A DNA stretch of 64,000 nucleotides, taken from the NCBI RefSeq assembly GCF_900155425.1, contig NZ_LT700191.1, positions 1,839,700 to 1,903,699 of the forward strand, written 5' to 3'. This DNA comes from Parabacteroides massiliensis (GTDB taxonomy: Bacteria; Bacteroidota; Bacteroidia; Bacteroidales; Tannerellaceae). A model generated the notes under the pieces. That model saw only the letters and a program-made list of their open reading frames with translations. It did no database searches and was not told the DNA's origin. Made by a program: the position numbers and the translations under genes. Within the stretch, counting starts at the first letter, position 1. Every line of letters starts with the position of its first letter. Shown here piece by piece: positions 33,890-41,649 of the stretch.

Positions 33890-34609
33890 TTATCGAGAGG
33901 CTCCGCCATCAATCCAATCCTTGATGATAGTCCTCAGGACCGGAGTCTGGGTCAGCAAGCCATAATGGTTGTATCCCCAACCTTCGTGTTGTTCCATTAC
34001 AACCTGATAGAGAAGGCTTTCTTCTGCATTGCCGGGTTGCACTCGTTTCACGTCGGGCAATTTGTGGGAGGCCTCGTCTACCAAAGATACATAGCTTTTG
34101 CCGGGCATCAAATTCAGGTTGCCTGCCGGATTCCCGCTGCCTCCGCCGTGGCAATTGGCACAGGTTGGCGTAAAGAGATGGTCCTGTATGACGGCAAACA
34201 TGCTGAGGTCGAGCGTGCCGACATCGAAGACGATCGTGTCGGTCGTGGCCGGAGCCTCCATTGATTCGAAAGTCATGATCCGTGTGCTCATCGCGTCGAT
34301 GGCGCAAAGTTCCAGCGTCTCGACATCGTCGGCGATTCCTCCCATTATGACTTCGACATGTTTCCCGTCCGAAGGCGGCATGATTCTGGCTGATGTCTCG
34401 GCATAATTGCTGGCGCTGTTGAATCCCGCGATCGTGATCCTGTATTTCAACGGCCAGTTGTCCAGTCCGGATATATCGCCGACCAATTTGACTACCCGTC
34501 CCTTTTCAGAGATGTTGATGTCTTTTTCGGGGATACGTCCGTCATCGCAAGAGACAAAAAGGACCGTCCATGCGATTAAACCAGATAAAAAAGTTCTTAT
34601 AGAAATCAT
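33890..34609 (-). CDS. c-type cytochrome lipoprotein
   Basis: A 239-aa lipoprotein (signal ending FVSC, Cys21) with a beta-rich N-terminal region and one covalent heme site, Cys150-Ala-Asn-Cys153-His154. The C-terminus has a planctomycete-type cytochrome pattern (SHKLPDVKRVQPGNAEESLLYQVV, then IIKDWIDGGA), although the distal Met is not obvious. It is likely an electron carrier or heme sensor in the periplasm. The frame is open upstream of the ATG at 34609 but would overlap the preceding porin. It lies 14 bp after that porin in the array. Confidence 0.85.
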   Translation of the reverse strand: MISIRTFLSGLIAWTVLFVSCDDGRIPEKDINISEKGRVVKLVGDISGLDNWPLKYRITIAGFNSASNYAETSARIMPPSDGKHVEVIMGGIADDVETLELCAIDAMSTRIMTFESMEAPATTDTIVFDVGTLDLSMFAVIQDHLFTPTCANCHGGGSGNPAGNLNLMPGKSYVSLVDEASHKLPDVKRVQPGNAEESLLYQVVMEQHEGWGYNHYGLLTQTPVLRTIIKDWIDGGASR

Positions 34610-34623
34610 TCTTTTCCCTCCGT

Positions 34624-35835
34624 TTAAAATGTGTACTGGAGCAGTGCGGTTGCCGAGTGGGTTGCCAATCCCAGGTTGTCGTTGTCGCGGTCCAACTGTG
34701 TGTCGTGGCCGGTACGTCCGACAAATTGATACATGGCTTGCAGCTTCAGGTTGCATCCTTTGAAGAAATAGTTTACCCCTACGGCAGGCATGTTCAGGAA
34801 ACCGTCTTTGTCTGTCCCGTTACGGTTGAACAGGTCATAGCGCAACGCTGCCTGCACGCGGGGAGCGACGAAGTAACCACCCTGTATGTAACCGCCGATA
34901 TAATTGTAATGTTCGTTGATCTTCTGGCGTTTGGTAAAGCCTACGTTCATCCAATAGGCTTCGGCTGCCAAATATAATTTGTTTTTCAGCATAGCGAATT
35001 CCAACCCGATGCGGCTGTCGTTCGTACTCTCGTTCTCGCTTTCCACGTTCAACGATCCGGAGATGGCGAACATGATCTTGTCCTCATGCAGGCGGTTCGG
35101 ATTTCCCTGGGTGGAAGGCATCACGCCTTTGGGCATATAGCTCAAACGGCCGGCATAGAGCAACGACGGTATGTGCCAGTCATCGCTGACGGTTTTGGTT
35201 GAGGTGTTGACACTTGCGCCTGTACCGTTGAACAGGCCGACTTCGTAACCGAATTTTTCATCCAGCAATCCGTGCAACTCGATACCCAAGTCGAATCCGG
35301 TTCCGATATTGGGAGTCACGGCATTCAGCGAGTAAGGCATGATGACGGACGAGGTCAGCGAGAGAGGAAGTTGCGGAAGCAACGTTTCGCCTAATGTCGT
35401 CAGGTAAGCATGTGAGAACGGAGTCTTGAACTTACCTACGCGCAGTTGCAATTTCTGGTTGAACTTCACGTCGAACCAAGCCTGTTGCAGCAAGGCGCCT
35501 CCGCTGGCGGCGGCATTGATGGACAGGTTGAAGGTTACTTTGTTGAATGCTTTTCCTGTAAAACCGAGGACGGCATAGGGAATGGAAAAACCGGAGTTGG
35601 CGATGTTGTCCTGGTTATAGGCTTTGTCCAGGCCTTCGTCGTCATACCAATTGAAGTTACCGGCTGTTTGTACCATTAAATAGGGCTTGAAAACGAAGTC
35701 GCCCTTTTTGGTTCCGATGGTGAAACCTTCCCTTCCGGCCAGTGATACCACGCCGTTTTCAGTATCTTCTTCATGTTGGGCCATCGCTGTGAATGGCAAG
35801 ATGGCCGACATTGCCAATATGATCCACTTTTTCAT
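34624..35835 (-). CDS. Outer membrane porin (OprP/O-like family), second in array
   Basis: A 403-aa beta-barrel with signal peptide ending TAMAQ (residue 20). The mature protein begins with an acidic segment, then GFTIGTKKGDFVFKPYLMVQTAGNF. KLQLRVGKFKTPFSHAYL is the conserved turn of the Porin_O_P family, and the final strand is THSATALLQYTF. It probably forms a channel for an anionic substrate. It lies between the di-heme gene and the cytochrome gene, in what looks like one transcription unit. Confidence 0.85.
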   Translation of the reverse strand: MKKWIILAMSAILPFTAMAQHEEDTENGVVSLAGREGFTIGTKKGDFVFKPYLMVQTAGNFNWYDDEGLDKAYNQDNIANSGFSIPYAVLGFTGKAFNKVTFNLSINAAASGGALLQQAWFDVKFNQKLQLRVGKFKTPFSHAYLTTLGETLLPQLPLSLTSSVIMPYSLNAVTPNIGTGFDLGIELHGLLDEKFGYEVGLFNGTGASVNTSTKTVSDDWHIPSLLYAGRLSYMPKGVMPSTQGNPNRLHEDKIMFAISGSLNVESENESTNDSRIGLEFAMLKNKLYLAAEAYWMNVGFTKRQKINEHYNYIGGYIQGGYFVAPRVQAALRYDLFNRNGTDKDGFLNMPAVGVNYFFKGCNLKLQAMYQFVGRTGHDTQLDRDNDNLGLATHSATALLQYTF

Positions 35836-35875
35836 ATATTGTATCGTATTTTACTTTCTATTGTTGATTATTGAA

Positions 35876-37306
35876 TTATAAAGATTCCAAGAATTTGATT
35901 AAGGCATCCCGGTCTTCTTTGCTCATCTTCTTGAAAAGATTCTTGGATGCTTCTCCTTCTCCGCCGTGCCACATGATGGCTTCGACGAAGTTACGTGCCC
36001 GCCCGTCATGCAGGAAATAGGTATGCCCGTTGACTTTCTTCTGCAGGCCGACACCCCACAAAGGCGTGGTGCGCCATTCGTTGCCGCGGGCCAAGCCGCT
36101 CACGTAGTTGTCGTTCAGGCCGACTCCCATGATCTCGGATCCCATGTCGTGCAGAAGGAAATCCGAATAGGGATGGATCGTCTGTCCGCCCAGCCAAGGA
36201 AGCCGGGTCCCTAACATCAGGCTGGTTCCGCGCGGTTTCGTGTGCAGGGTCGTGACGTGGCAGAGGTGGCATTTGGCTTCGTAGAATTTCTGTTCTCCCT
36301 TTTTTACCTCCGGGTCGTTCACGTTCCGGCGGGCGGGGACGCCCAAGCATTGCATATATAGTTCGACATCCTCCATCTCTTCGGCTGTGACATCTAACTG
36401 GTCATAGGTCAGCCCCATCAGGCTGCCACCCTTCATTTGGCTCTGCCCTTCGCAAATCTCCTCCGGATAGCGGCTGTTGGTCGCTCCCATATCGCTGGAG
36501 AATCCCAACTCGACGGTCAGGTCCTGGTGTTGAGCCTTGTTGCCGGACAAGCCTACGCCCCTGATTCCTTTTTCGGTGACATAGTTGCAACGTCCGCTGA
36601 TACCATATTCCGGATAATTGCTTTGTTTTGCCAATGCTTCGATCTCCGTGGGATCGAGCGCCATCATTTGCCCCATGCCGACGTGGCGGAGCGGGATGCG
36701 CACGGTGCAGAACAGGTCTTCCGGCTTGATACTGTCGGCATACCATTCCGTGATGGTGTAATTGGGTTTGCAAAGTTCGTATTCTTCTCCGTCAGGGAAT
36801 GTGAAAGTCTGTTTGGTATATTCTACTTTCAGTTTACCTTCCGGTTTAACACCATAAATTGCCTGGTCGTGGAGCACACGGCCGTAGTCCTGGAAGAATG
36901 AACCGTTTTTACGGGTGATGTAGATCAACATGGACGAGAATCCTGTGCTGCCGGATCCTCCGTTTGTCCAAAGCGTGGGGGTTGTGCGTCCTGCATTTAC
37001 GTGGCAACTGCCGCATGAATAGCCCGCATATACGGGGCCCAGGCCGCTCGCGCTGGATAGTGCGTTGTCGTAAAGTCGGTTACCGGTTGTGAAGCGGGTC
37101 AGGTATTTTCCGCTTACCCAGTTGGATTCGACATCGTAAGCTGTAGATGAATTTAAGAAGACGGTCGATATGTCGGCCGACAGGGCATATCCATCGGGTA
37201 CGGATATGTCGGTTATGTCAAGACCGTCTGTGTCATAATCGCAAGACGAATATGTCGCTATGCATAAAAGTGAAAAAAGACAATATTCAGATAAACGCTT
37301 TATCAT
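35876..37306 (-). CDS. Di-heme oxidoreductase lipoprotein (DUF1111 family)
   Basis: A 476-aa lipoprotein (signal ending YSSC, Cys22) with two covalent heme motifs, Cys98-GS-Cys101-His102 and Cys346-HL-Cys349-His350. The family, often called a putative thiol oxidoreductase (DUF1111), is typically encoded beside imelysin-type iron-uptake proteins, as here. Other conserved segments are PLRHVGMGQMMALD, GISGRCNYV and HDGRARNFVEAIMWHGGEGE near the C-terminus. It likely works in periplasmic redox steps linked to iron handling. It follows the imelysin gene after a strong hairpin. Confidence 0.9.
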   Translation of the reverse strand: MIKRLSEYCLFSLLCIATYSSCDYDTDGLDITDISVPDGYALSADISTVFLNSSTAYDVESNWVSGKYLTRFTTGNRLYDNALSSASGLGPVYAGYSCGSCHVNAGRTTPTLWTNGGSGSTGFSSMLIYITRKNGSFFQDYGRVLHDQAIYGVKPEGKLKVEYTKQTFTFPDGEEYELCKPNYTITEWYADSIKPEDLFCTVRIPLRHVGMGQMMALDPTEIEALAKQSNYPEYGISGRCNYVTEKGIRGVGLSGNKAQHQDLTVELGFSSDMGATNSRYPEEICEGQSQMKGGSLMGLTYDQLDVTAEEMEDVELYMQCLGVPARRNVNDPEVKKGEQKFYEAKCHLCHVTTLHTKPRGTSLMLGTRLPWLGGQTIHPYSDFLLHDMGSEIMGVGLNDNYVSGLARGNEWRTTPLWGVGLQKKVNGHTYFLHDGRARNFVEAIMWHGGEGEASKNLFKKMSKEDRDALIKFLESL

Positions 37307-37347
37307 ATTCCTCTATGTAAATTTGTGTATGATTGTTATACGCGGCT

Positions 37348-37403
37348 GTGTGCCGAAACCAACTTGTCCTGCGCTTGGCAAGGACAAGCCGGTTTCGGCA
37401 CAC
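37348..37403 (-). terminator. Strong intercistronic hairpin between imelysin and DUF1111 genes
   Basis: GTGTGCCGAAACC (37348-37360) pairs perfectly with 37391-37403. Inside it, TTGTCCT (37364-37370) pairs with AGGACAA (37381-37387) around a 10-nt loop. No T-run follows on the minus strand, so it may attenuate, process or stabilise the mRNA rather than end it. Confidence 0.65.
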
Positions 37404-37428
37404 TTTCTATGCCGTAGCTAAGCTATTC

Positions 37429-38652
37429 TTATTTGGCAGGAACCGTACGTGCCTTTCCATCTTTGAAGACAAGGAATTCCAACGTGTGGAAACCGCGTAC
37501 GTTCTGAGCTGATTCGACAGCGGCGTCATCGTCTCCGTCTTTCCAAATCAAAGAAGACCAAGATTCGGATTTCATGATCTGTACGATAGCCGGAGCATCC
37601 AAAGGCCAACTATCCATGTTGGGGTCTAAGCCAAATTCGTCTACCGGTCCGAACAAGAATGCTTCACTCTTTTCCCACGGTTCACGAGCTGCCAACCATG
37701 CGTTGCAAGTTGCAGTGAAACCTTCATTCGAAGGATTGGCTGCGAATGCATCGACTGCTGCCAACAGGGCTTTGTTCTTTTCTTGCAATTTCTTGTATGT
37801 CGGAACAACTACATTATCCACATAGTGGTTAACGATAGCCTGCAGTTCTGCTTCCGGAATGTTGTTGACCGCATCTTTCAGGTTGACATCATCAGCTCCG
37901 ATTACACTTCCGTCTTCTGCTTCCACTTCGCTCAGCAGTTTCTGCAATTTGGAGCAAGCTGCCATGGCTGCTTCAGTCTGTGAACTGACAATATGGTTAC
38001 GGAAAGGAGCTGGGATTGCCTGGATTGCTTTCCAAGCGTCGTTGATCGCTGCATCGACTGCTTTACCAATGGCTGTGTTTTCAAGCGCTTTTGCCAAAGA
38101 GTGTTCGGCAGGAACTGCTGATTCAATGGCATTGGCTGTCACAGCTTCGCCGTCAATATAGATACCGTAGTAGGAGTTTTTGATAGACACGATGTTGTTG
38201 CTATAGTCGTCGATGGAGTGCCAGCTATACCATGATTCAACGGCCAGAAGCGCTCCGTCTTCGTCACCGCCTACATACAGGTTGTAGGGATCTCCGATTT
38301 TGGCAGTACCTACTTCATTGGCGATTTCCGCACATTTTTCAACGATTTCCTGTGCACAGCTCTGAATACTGCTATATCCGGTTGAAGCATCGTGGCTCTT
38401 GAACAATTCGGCATACGTTTTTCCGGTATTGTTGTAGTTGACAGCCCATGCGTTGTATAGGTTTTCTGAATCTGTATTCAGCAGTCGACCTACATTTTTC
38501 ATGTAGTTACCCCATGCAGAAGCATTTTCAGCAGTGTAATCGACATCTGTTGCCGGAACTTCAGGTGTAGGATCGTCGTTACTGTCGCAGGAAACGGCAG
38601 AGAAAGCCAGTCCTACTGACAACAAAGAAGCTAAGAATAAATTCTTTTTCAT
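37429..38652 (-). CDS. Imelysin family lipoprotein (IrpA-like, peptidase M75 fold)
   Basis: A 407-aa lipoprotein (signal ending SAVSC, Cys22) made mostly of helices. It carries the imelysin signature GxHxxE at His389/Glu392 (RGFHTLEF) near the C-terminus and the DSWPLDAPAI segment before it. Imelysin proteins belong to iron-uptake systems, and the proposed peptidase activity is not established. It sits second in the array, between the first porin and the di-heme protein, forming the recognised imelysin/DUF1111 iron-associated set. Confidence 0.9.
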   Translation of the reverse strand: MKKNLFLASLLSVGLAFSAVSCDSNDDPTPEVPATDVDYTAENASAWGNYMKNVGRLLNTDSENLYNAWAVNYNNTGKTYAELFKSHDASTGYSSIQSCAQEIVEKCAEIANEVGTAKIGDPYNLYVGGDEDGALLAVESWYSWHSIDDYSNNIVSIKNSYYGIYIDGEAVTANAIESAVPAEHSLAKALENTAIGKAVDAAINDAWKAIQAIPAPFRNHIVSSQTEAAMAACSKLQKLLSEVEAEDGSVIGADDVNLKDAVNNIPEAELQAIVNHYVDNVVVPTYKKLQEKNKALLAAVDAFAANPSNEGFTATCNAWLAAREPWEKSEAFLFGPVDEFGLDPNMDSWPLDAPAIVQIMKSESWSSLIWKDGDDDAAVESAQNVRGFHTLEFLVFKDGKARTVPAK

Positions 38653-38686
38653 TTTTTTCTATTGTATAATTATTAGTGATTAATAT

Positions 38687-40039
38687 TTATTTACTCAAAA
38701 ACCAACCGACATAAGCGATACCGATTGAAAACTCGTTTTCGCTGTTGTAAGGGCCGGTGCCGAACATCTTGCCTGTTCCGATCTGCCGTGTCATATAGTC
38801 GGCTTTCACTACCAGGTTAGGCAGTGCGAACCAGTTCAGACCGACTGTCCACATGCTGACTTTGTTTCTCAACTCCATCACCTGCATGCCTTCTCCCTCT
38901 TCTTGCGGGTTGTAGTATTCATAGCGGGCGAACGGATAGATCACCGGAACTTTGGGGTTGTTGAAGAACGCGCTTACGTTCACTCCGATTTCGCCGGCAT
39001 AGCTGACAGCTCTTTTGGCGACGGGAACGACACGGGTGTAAGGCGATTTATTGGACAATTTCGTGTTTACGGAACTGACATATTCTGCGTTGGACAAATT
39101 ACCCCAGACGAAATTGGTACGGGCCGTTACGTATTTGTTCTTGTACTGCGCATCGGCTGTATATATACGTACGGGAATCTTGTGCAACGGATATTCCGTC
39201 AACTTGTCGGAATTGGCTCCTGTATTGGCGCAATAGTAGAAAGAGGCGCCTGCACGCAAACCGGGGACACCTTTGTAGTCCAACCGGAACGCATAGCCCG
39301 GAGAAGTGAAATTGTCTTCTTCGAAAATTCCCTGTTTGCCGCCTGCAATCCATGTGTTACGGTCGAAGCCGTTTGCATTCAAACCGGAAACGACCAAAGC
39401 CTGGTAACTGAAAGTCGTATAGCCGCGACCGAACGTACCGAAGATTTCAAGACCGTTGTCATGCCAGGTCGACGGTAAGATCGTCGTTTCCCCTTCCGGA
39501 CGGTAGGTGCCGAAGAAGTTGATCGGTTCATGATGCGAGTTGGTCAGGCCGACCGGTACGATAATGTGGCCTGCACGGATGTTGAATGTCGGATGGATCA
39601 AACGAGTGATGTGGAACTGCTCCAAGGCGACTTCTCCGCCTTTCTCCACTTCCGTTTCATATTCTCCGTTTTCCGAATTCTCAATTTCGTATGCCGTGCC
39701 CACGCCGCCGGCTTCAAATTCGATCTCTGCTCCCAATATCCATTTGGAGTTGAATTTATAATCGAATGCTGCGACAAAGCGGGGAATGGAAATCGTGTTG
39801 CGATGATCTTTTTTATTGCCTAAATGACCTCCATAGAAACGGTTAATGCCATAATCCTTGAAACTTGCGACAGCTTCACCGTATCCGCCGAAACGGAACT
39901 TGTTGTATCCGGATGCGTAAATGGCTTCGGAGCGTTCTGCGGCAGATCCATCTGTCATTGTTTCTTCTTGCTCCTGTGCAAACGCTGTTGCGCAAGAGGT
40001 TAGTAGAGTGATTGCTAATAAATTAGTTAACCTTTTCAT
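38687..40039 (-). CDS. Outer membrane porin (OprP/O-like), first gene of array
   Basis: A 450-aa outer-membrane beta-barrel. The signal peptide ends ATAFAQ (residue 22). An acidic linker is followed by FRFGGYGEAVASFKDYG and barrel strands including FNIRAGHIIVPVGLTNSHHEPINFFG, and the C-terminal strand is FSIGIAYVGWFLSK. It is the first gene of an 11-gene leftward array with 34 bp to the imelysin gene. The promoter region at 40059-40136 carries a TAnnTTTG -7 element and palindromic boxes shared with the divergent small RNAs and with pflB. Confidence 0.85.
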   Translation of the reverse strand: MKRLTNLLAITLLTSCATAFAQEQEETMTDGSAAERSEAIYASGYNKFRFGGYGEAVASFKDYGINRFYGGHLGNKKDHRNTISIPRFVAAFDYKFNSKWILGAEIEFEAGGVGTAYEIENSENGEYETEVEKGGEVALEQFHITRLIHPTFNIRAGHIIVPVGLTNSHHEPINFFGTYRPEGETTILPSTWHDNGLEIFGTFGRGYTTFSYQALVVSGLNANGFDRNTWIAGGKQGIFEEDNFTSPGYAFRLDYKGVPGLRAGASFYYCANTGANSDKLTEYPLHKIPVRIYTADAQYKNKYVTARTNFVWGNLSNAEYVSSVNTKLSNKSPYTRVVPVAKRAVSYAGEIGVNVSAFFNNPKVPVIYPFARYEYYNPQEEGEGMQVMELRNKVSMWTVGLNWFALPNLVVKADYMTRQIGTGKMFGTGPYNSENEFSIGIAYVGWFLSK

Positions 40040-40058
40040 TGCGTTTTTAAATTTTGGG

Positions 40059-40105
40059 CAAAATTAGATGGGTTGCGGACAGTGCGCAATCGCAATTAGT
40101 AGGTA
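40059..40105 (-). promoter_or_regulatory. Promoter of the porin-imelysin-hemerythrin array with weak dyad
   Basis: On the minus strand: TACCTA-CTAA-TTGCGA (40105-40090), TTG (40089-40087), a 20-bp spacer and TAATTTTG (40066-40059). The layout equals that of the two small-RNA promoters. The distal half-site is perfect and the proximal one matches TAGGTA at 3 of 6 positions. Confidence 0.65.
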
Positions 40106-40120
40106 AAAAGGTCTTGATGT

Positions 40121-40136
40121 TACCTATTTGTAGGTA
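40121..40136. promoter_or_regulatory. Perfect palindromic operator TACCTA-TTTG-TAGGTA
   Basis: Six-bp arms pair perfectly around a 4-bp centre, the spacing of Crp/Fnr-type sites. Its centre is 31 bp upstream of the weak dyad at the array promoter. The 16-mer CCTATTTGTAGGTATT at 40123-40138 recurs at 44810-44825 upstream of pflB. Confidence 0.72.
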
Positions 40137-40201
40137 TTGTGTGGTTTTTTGCAGGAGAAATGGTATGAAATCCCTATAATAGGGGAGGTTAAAGACAAAT
40201 A

Positions 40202-40248
40202 TACATATTTATAGGTATTGTCCTGCTGATCGTCCGGTCATACTTTTG
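40202..40248 (+). promoter_or_regulatory. Promoter of candidate small RNA A
   Basis: TACATA-TTTA-TAGGTA (40202-40217), TTG (40218-40220), a 20-bp spacer and TACTTTTG (40241-40248). The dyad centre would be near -42 relative to a start around 40252, a typical activator position. Confidence 0.68.
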
Positions 40249-40251
40249 CGT

Positions 40252-40418
40252 TTGTCAATTATGTATCATGATTAGGTATAATCGTCAACTGAAGCCTTAT
40301 TGATAGAATGTCAATGTAATGTTTATTTAAAGTAAAAAGTAAATAACAACAGCGGGGATTTTTTATTGGTTTTCCTTGCGCAAAAGAAGAACTGTTTTGA
40401 GAAAAACGGTTCTTTTTG
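40252..40418 (+). ncRNA. Candidate small RNA A (about 165 nt)
   Basis: The RNA is inferred to start just after the -7 element and end at a terminator: AAGAACTGTTTT (40387-40398) pairs with AAAACGGTTCTT (40403-40414, one G-U) and a T-rich tail follows. No ORF with a sensible start fills it. It shares GTATAATCG (40276-40284) and TTTTTATTGGTT (40360-40371) with small RNA B at nearly equal offsets, so the two look like tandem paralogs. The 5' and 3' ends are estimates. Confidence 0.55.
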
Positions 40419-40458
40419 TTTAAATATCACCCTGATTAGGTAGCAAAAGGAATCTTTT

Positions 40459-40505
40459 TACTCATATATAGGTATTGCGGGACGCCGGAAGTGCCCGTAT
40501 CTTTG
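40459..40505 (+). promoter_or_regulatory. Promoter of candidate small RNA B
   Basis: TACTCA-TATA-TAGGTA (40459-40474), TTG (40475-40477), a 20-bp spacer and TATCTTTG (40498-40505). It has the same spacing as small RNA A and lies 257 bp downstream of it. Confidence 0.68.
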
Positions 40506-40508
40506 CAA

Positions 40509-40663
40509 TGTCATTAAGAAAGTAACACTATTAGTATAATCGCTATATCAAAACCTTTTGCTAATTATGTAAGCATATAAGATGATTAACTATATCGGAA
40601 AGTTTTTATTGGTTATTTTCGATATAAAAAAGAAGCCTCTCTGTGAAGAAAGGCTTCTTTTTT
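40509..40663 (+). ncRNA. Candidate small RNA B (about 155 nt)
   Basis: It starts after a consensus -7 element and ends at a perfect 13-bp stem, AAAAAAGAAGCCT (40626-40638) with AGGCTTCTTTTTT (40651-40663). It shares GTATAATCG (40534-40542) and TTTTTATTGGTT (40603-40614) with small RNA A. An open frame from 40582 runs straight through the terminator and is not a convincing gene. The ends are estimates. Confidence 0.55.
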
Positions 40664-40798
40664 ATATTCCCGTATCTCATCCATATCCGTCCGGAATCAA
40701 TTCGACATCAATGATTTTCTTCGTTGATTGCTTTTCTCTTTTTACTGTAATTTCATGCATTGGCATAGTTGCGTTTCTCACCTTTCTTATTTTCCTCG

Positions 40799-40960
40799 GT
40801 TGAAACTAAAATGTCTGCGGTCGAAACAAAAATGCCTGCGGTCGAAACTAAAGTGTTCGCGGTCGAAACAAAAGTTTCTGCGGTCGAAACAAAAGTTTCA
40901 ACCGATGAAACAAAAGTTTCGTCCGAGGAAACTTTAGTTTCAAAGGAGGGAACTGTTTGA
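40799..40960. repeat. 21-bp minisatellite (seven units plus partial)
   Basis: Seven 21-bp units run from 40799 to 40945 with a degenerate eighth to 40960. The unit is close to GTCGAAACAAAAGTTTCTGC plus one base. In one plus frame it reads VETKVSA-like heptads. Several frames on both strands stay open because the period is a multiple of three and lacks stops, but none has a good ATG start and promoter. The rest of 40664-41355 holds no gene I can support. Confidence 0.85.
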
Positions 40961-41355
40961 AACTTTAGTTTCACGAAAAATAGGTACTGAAACTTTTTAC
41001 CGCTCAATGCTTTCCCGTCACAAATTGAAAATGGATCCATCCTCAAAGCAATACCCTTGGCCTATCGGGTGATCCCAGGTTTCAGGCTGTTCTATTTTTT
41101 GTATATCCTTAACAAGGGAGAAAGGCTTTTTTTGATGGATTTTGCGGGGTTTGCTGTTTTTACTGCTTTTACGTTCCGATGCATAGATTGGGGTATAAGC
41201 TTGTATTGTATTGATTGTTTTGCAGTTATGGGTATTTGGAGGTGCCGGTCTATTATATGGGAAAGGGTTATATTTGGTAGTACTTAATGACTGTTTGGTA
41301 GTTTTAGATTGTTGTTTGTGAGGAAGTTATATCGGCTTGTCGGAATGACTAAAAA

Positions 41356-41551
41356 AAACGTAGGTTTAAATTAGTCATTTCTTCGAAGCCCTGGATCGTT
41401 TTGTATCGGAAAGTAGGTTTTTCGTCCTTGTTTAGCTATCTGATTGATAAGAAAGAATATAGAAATGGAAAAATAATTTGATGAAAGGATTGCAGGTTTA
41501 AAAAGTAGTTGTATTTTTGTAGCTGAAAATGGCGAATAAAAACGTACGTTT
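41356..41551 (+). promoter_or_regulatory. Invertible promoter segment 1, ON orientation
   Basis: The segment is bounded by inverted repeats AAACGTAGGTTT (41356-41367) and AAACGTACGTTT (41540-41551). Inside are TTG at 41490-41492, a 19-bp spacer and TATTTTTG at 41512-41519, pointing at the gene at 41650. Nearly the same about 196-bp segment occurs in the opposite orientation at 48261-48457, while the outside flank AATGACTAAAAAAA keeps its orientation. The repeats fit the Mpi-type invertase consensus known from Bacteroides fragilis. The recombinase is not in this window. Confidence 0.85.
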
Positions 41552-41649
41552 TATCTCGTCAAAATACAGGATTTTAGTAAAAACCTGTTAAGTAGAAAGT
41601 AAGAACGATATTCAATATACATATTATTATTAATTAAACATTTTAGATT

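Noticed and set aside
40273-40442. Further TAGGTA half-sites at 40273-40278 and 40437-40442
   Set aside because: Both read TGATTAGGTA but lack the second half-site at the right distance and a -33/-7 pair. The first lies inside the conserved small-RNA motif.
40582-40803. 73-codon plus-strand ORF downstream of small RNA B promoter
   Set aside because: It reads through a strong terminator, and its hydrophobic composition comes from the T-rich DNA.
40753-41040. Minus-strand ORF across the minisatellite (95 codons from an ATG at 41040)
   Set aside because: It is open only because the 21-bp repeat has no stops. No promoter is seen and the alternative frames are equally open.
41057-41287. 76-codon ORF before invertible segment 1
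   Set aside because: It is rich in aromatic and Cys residues with no family likeness and no promoter.
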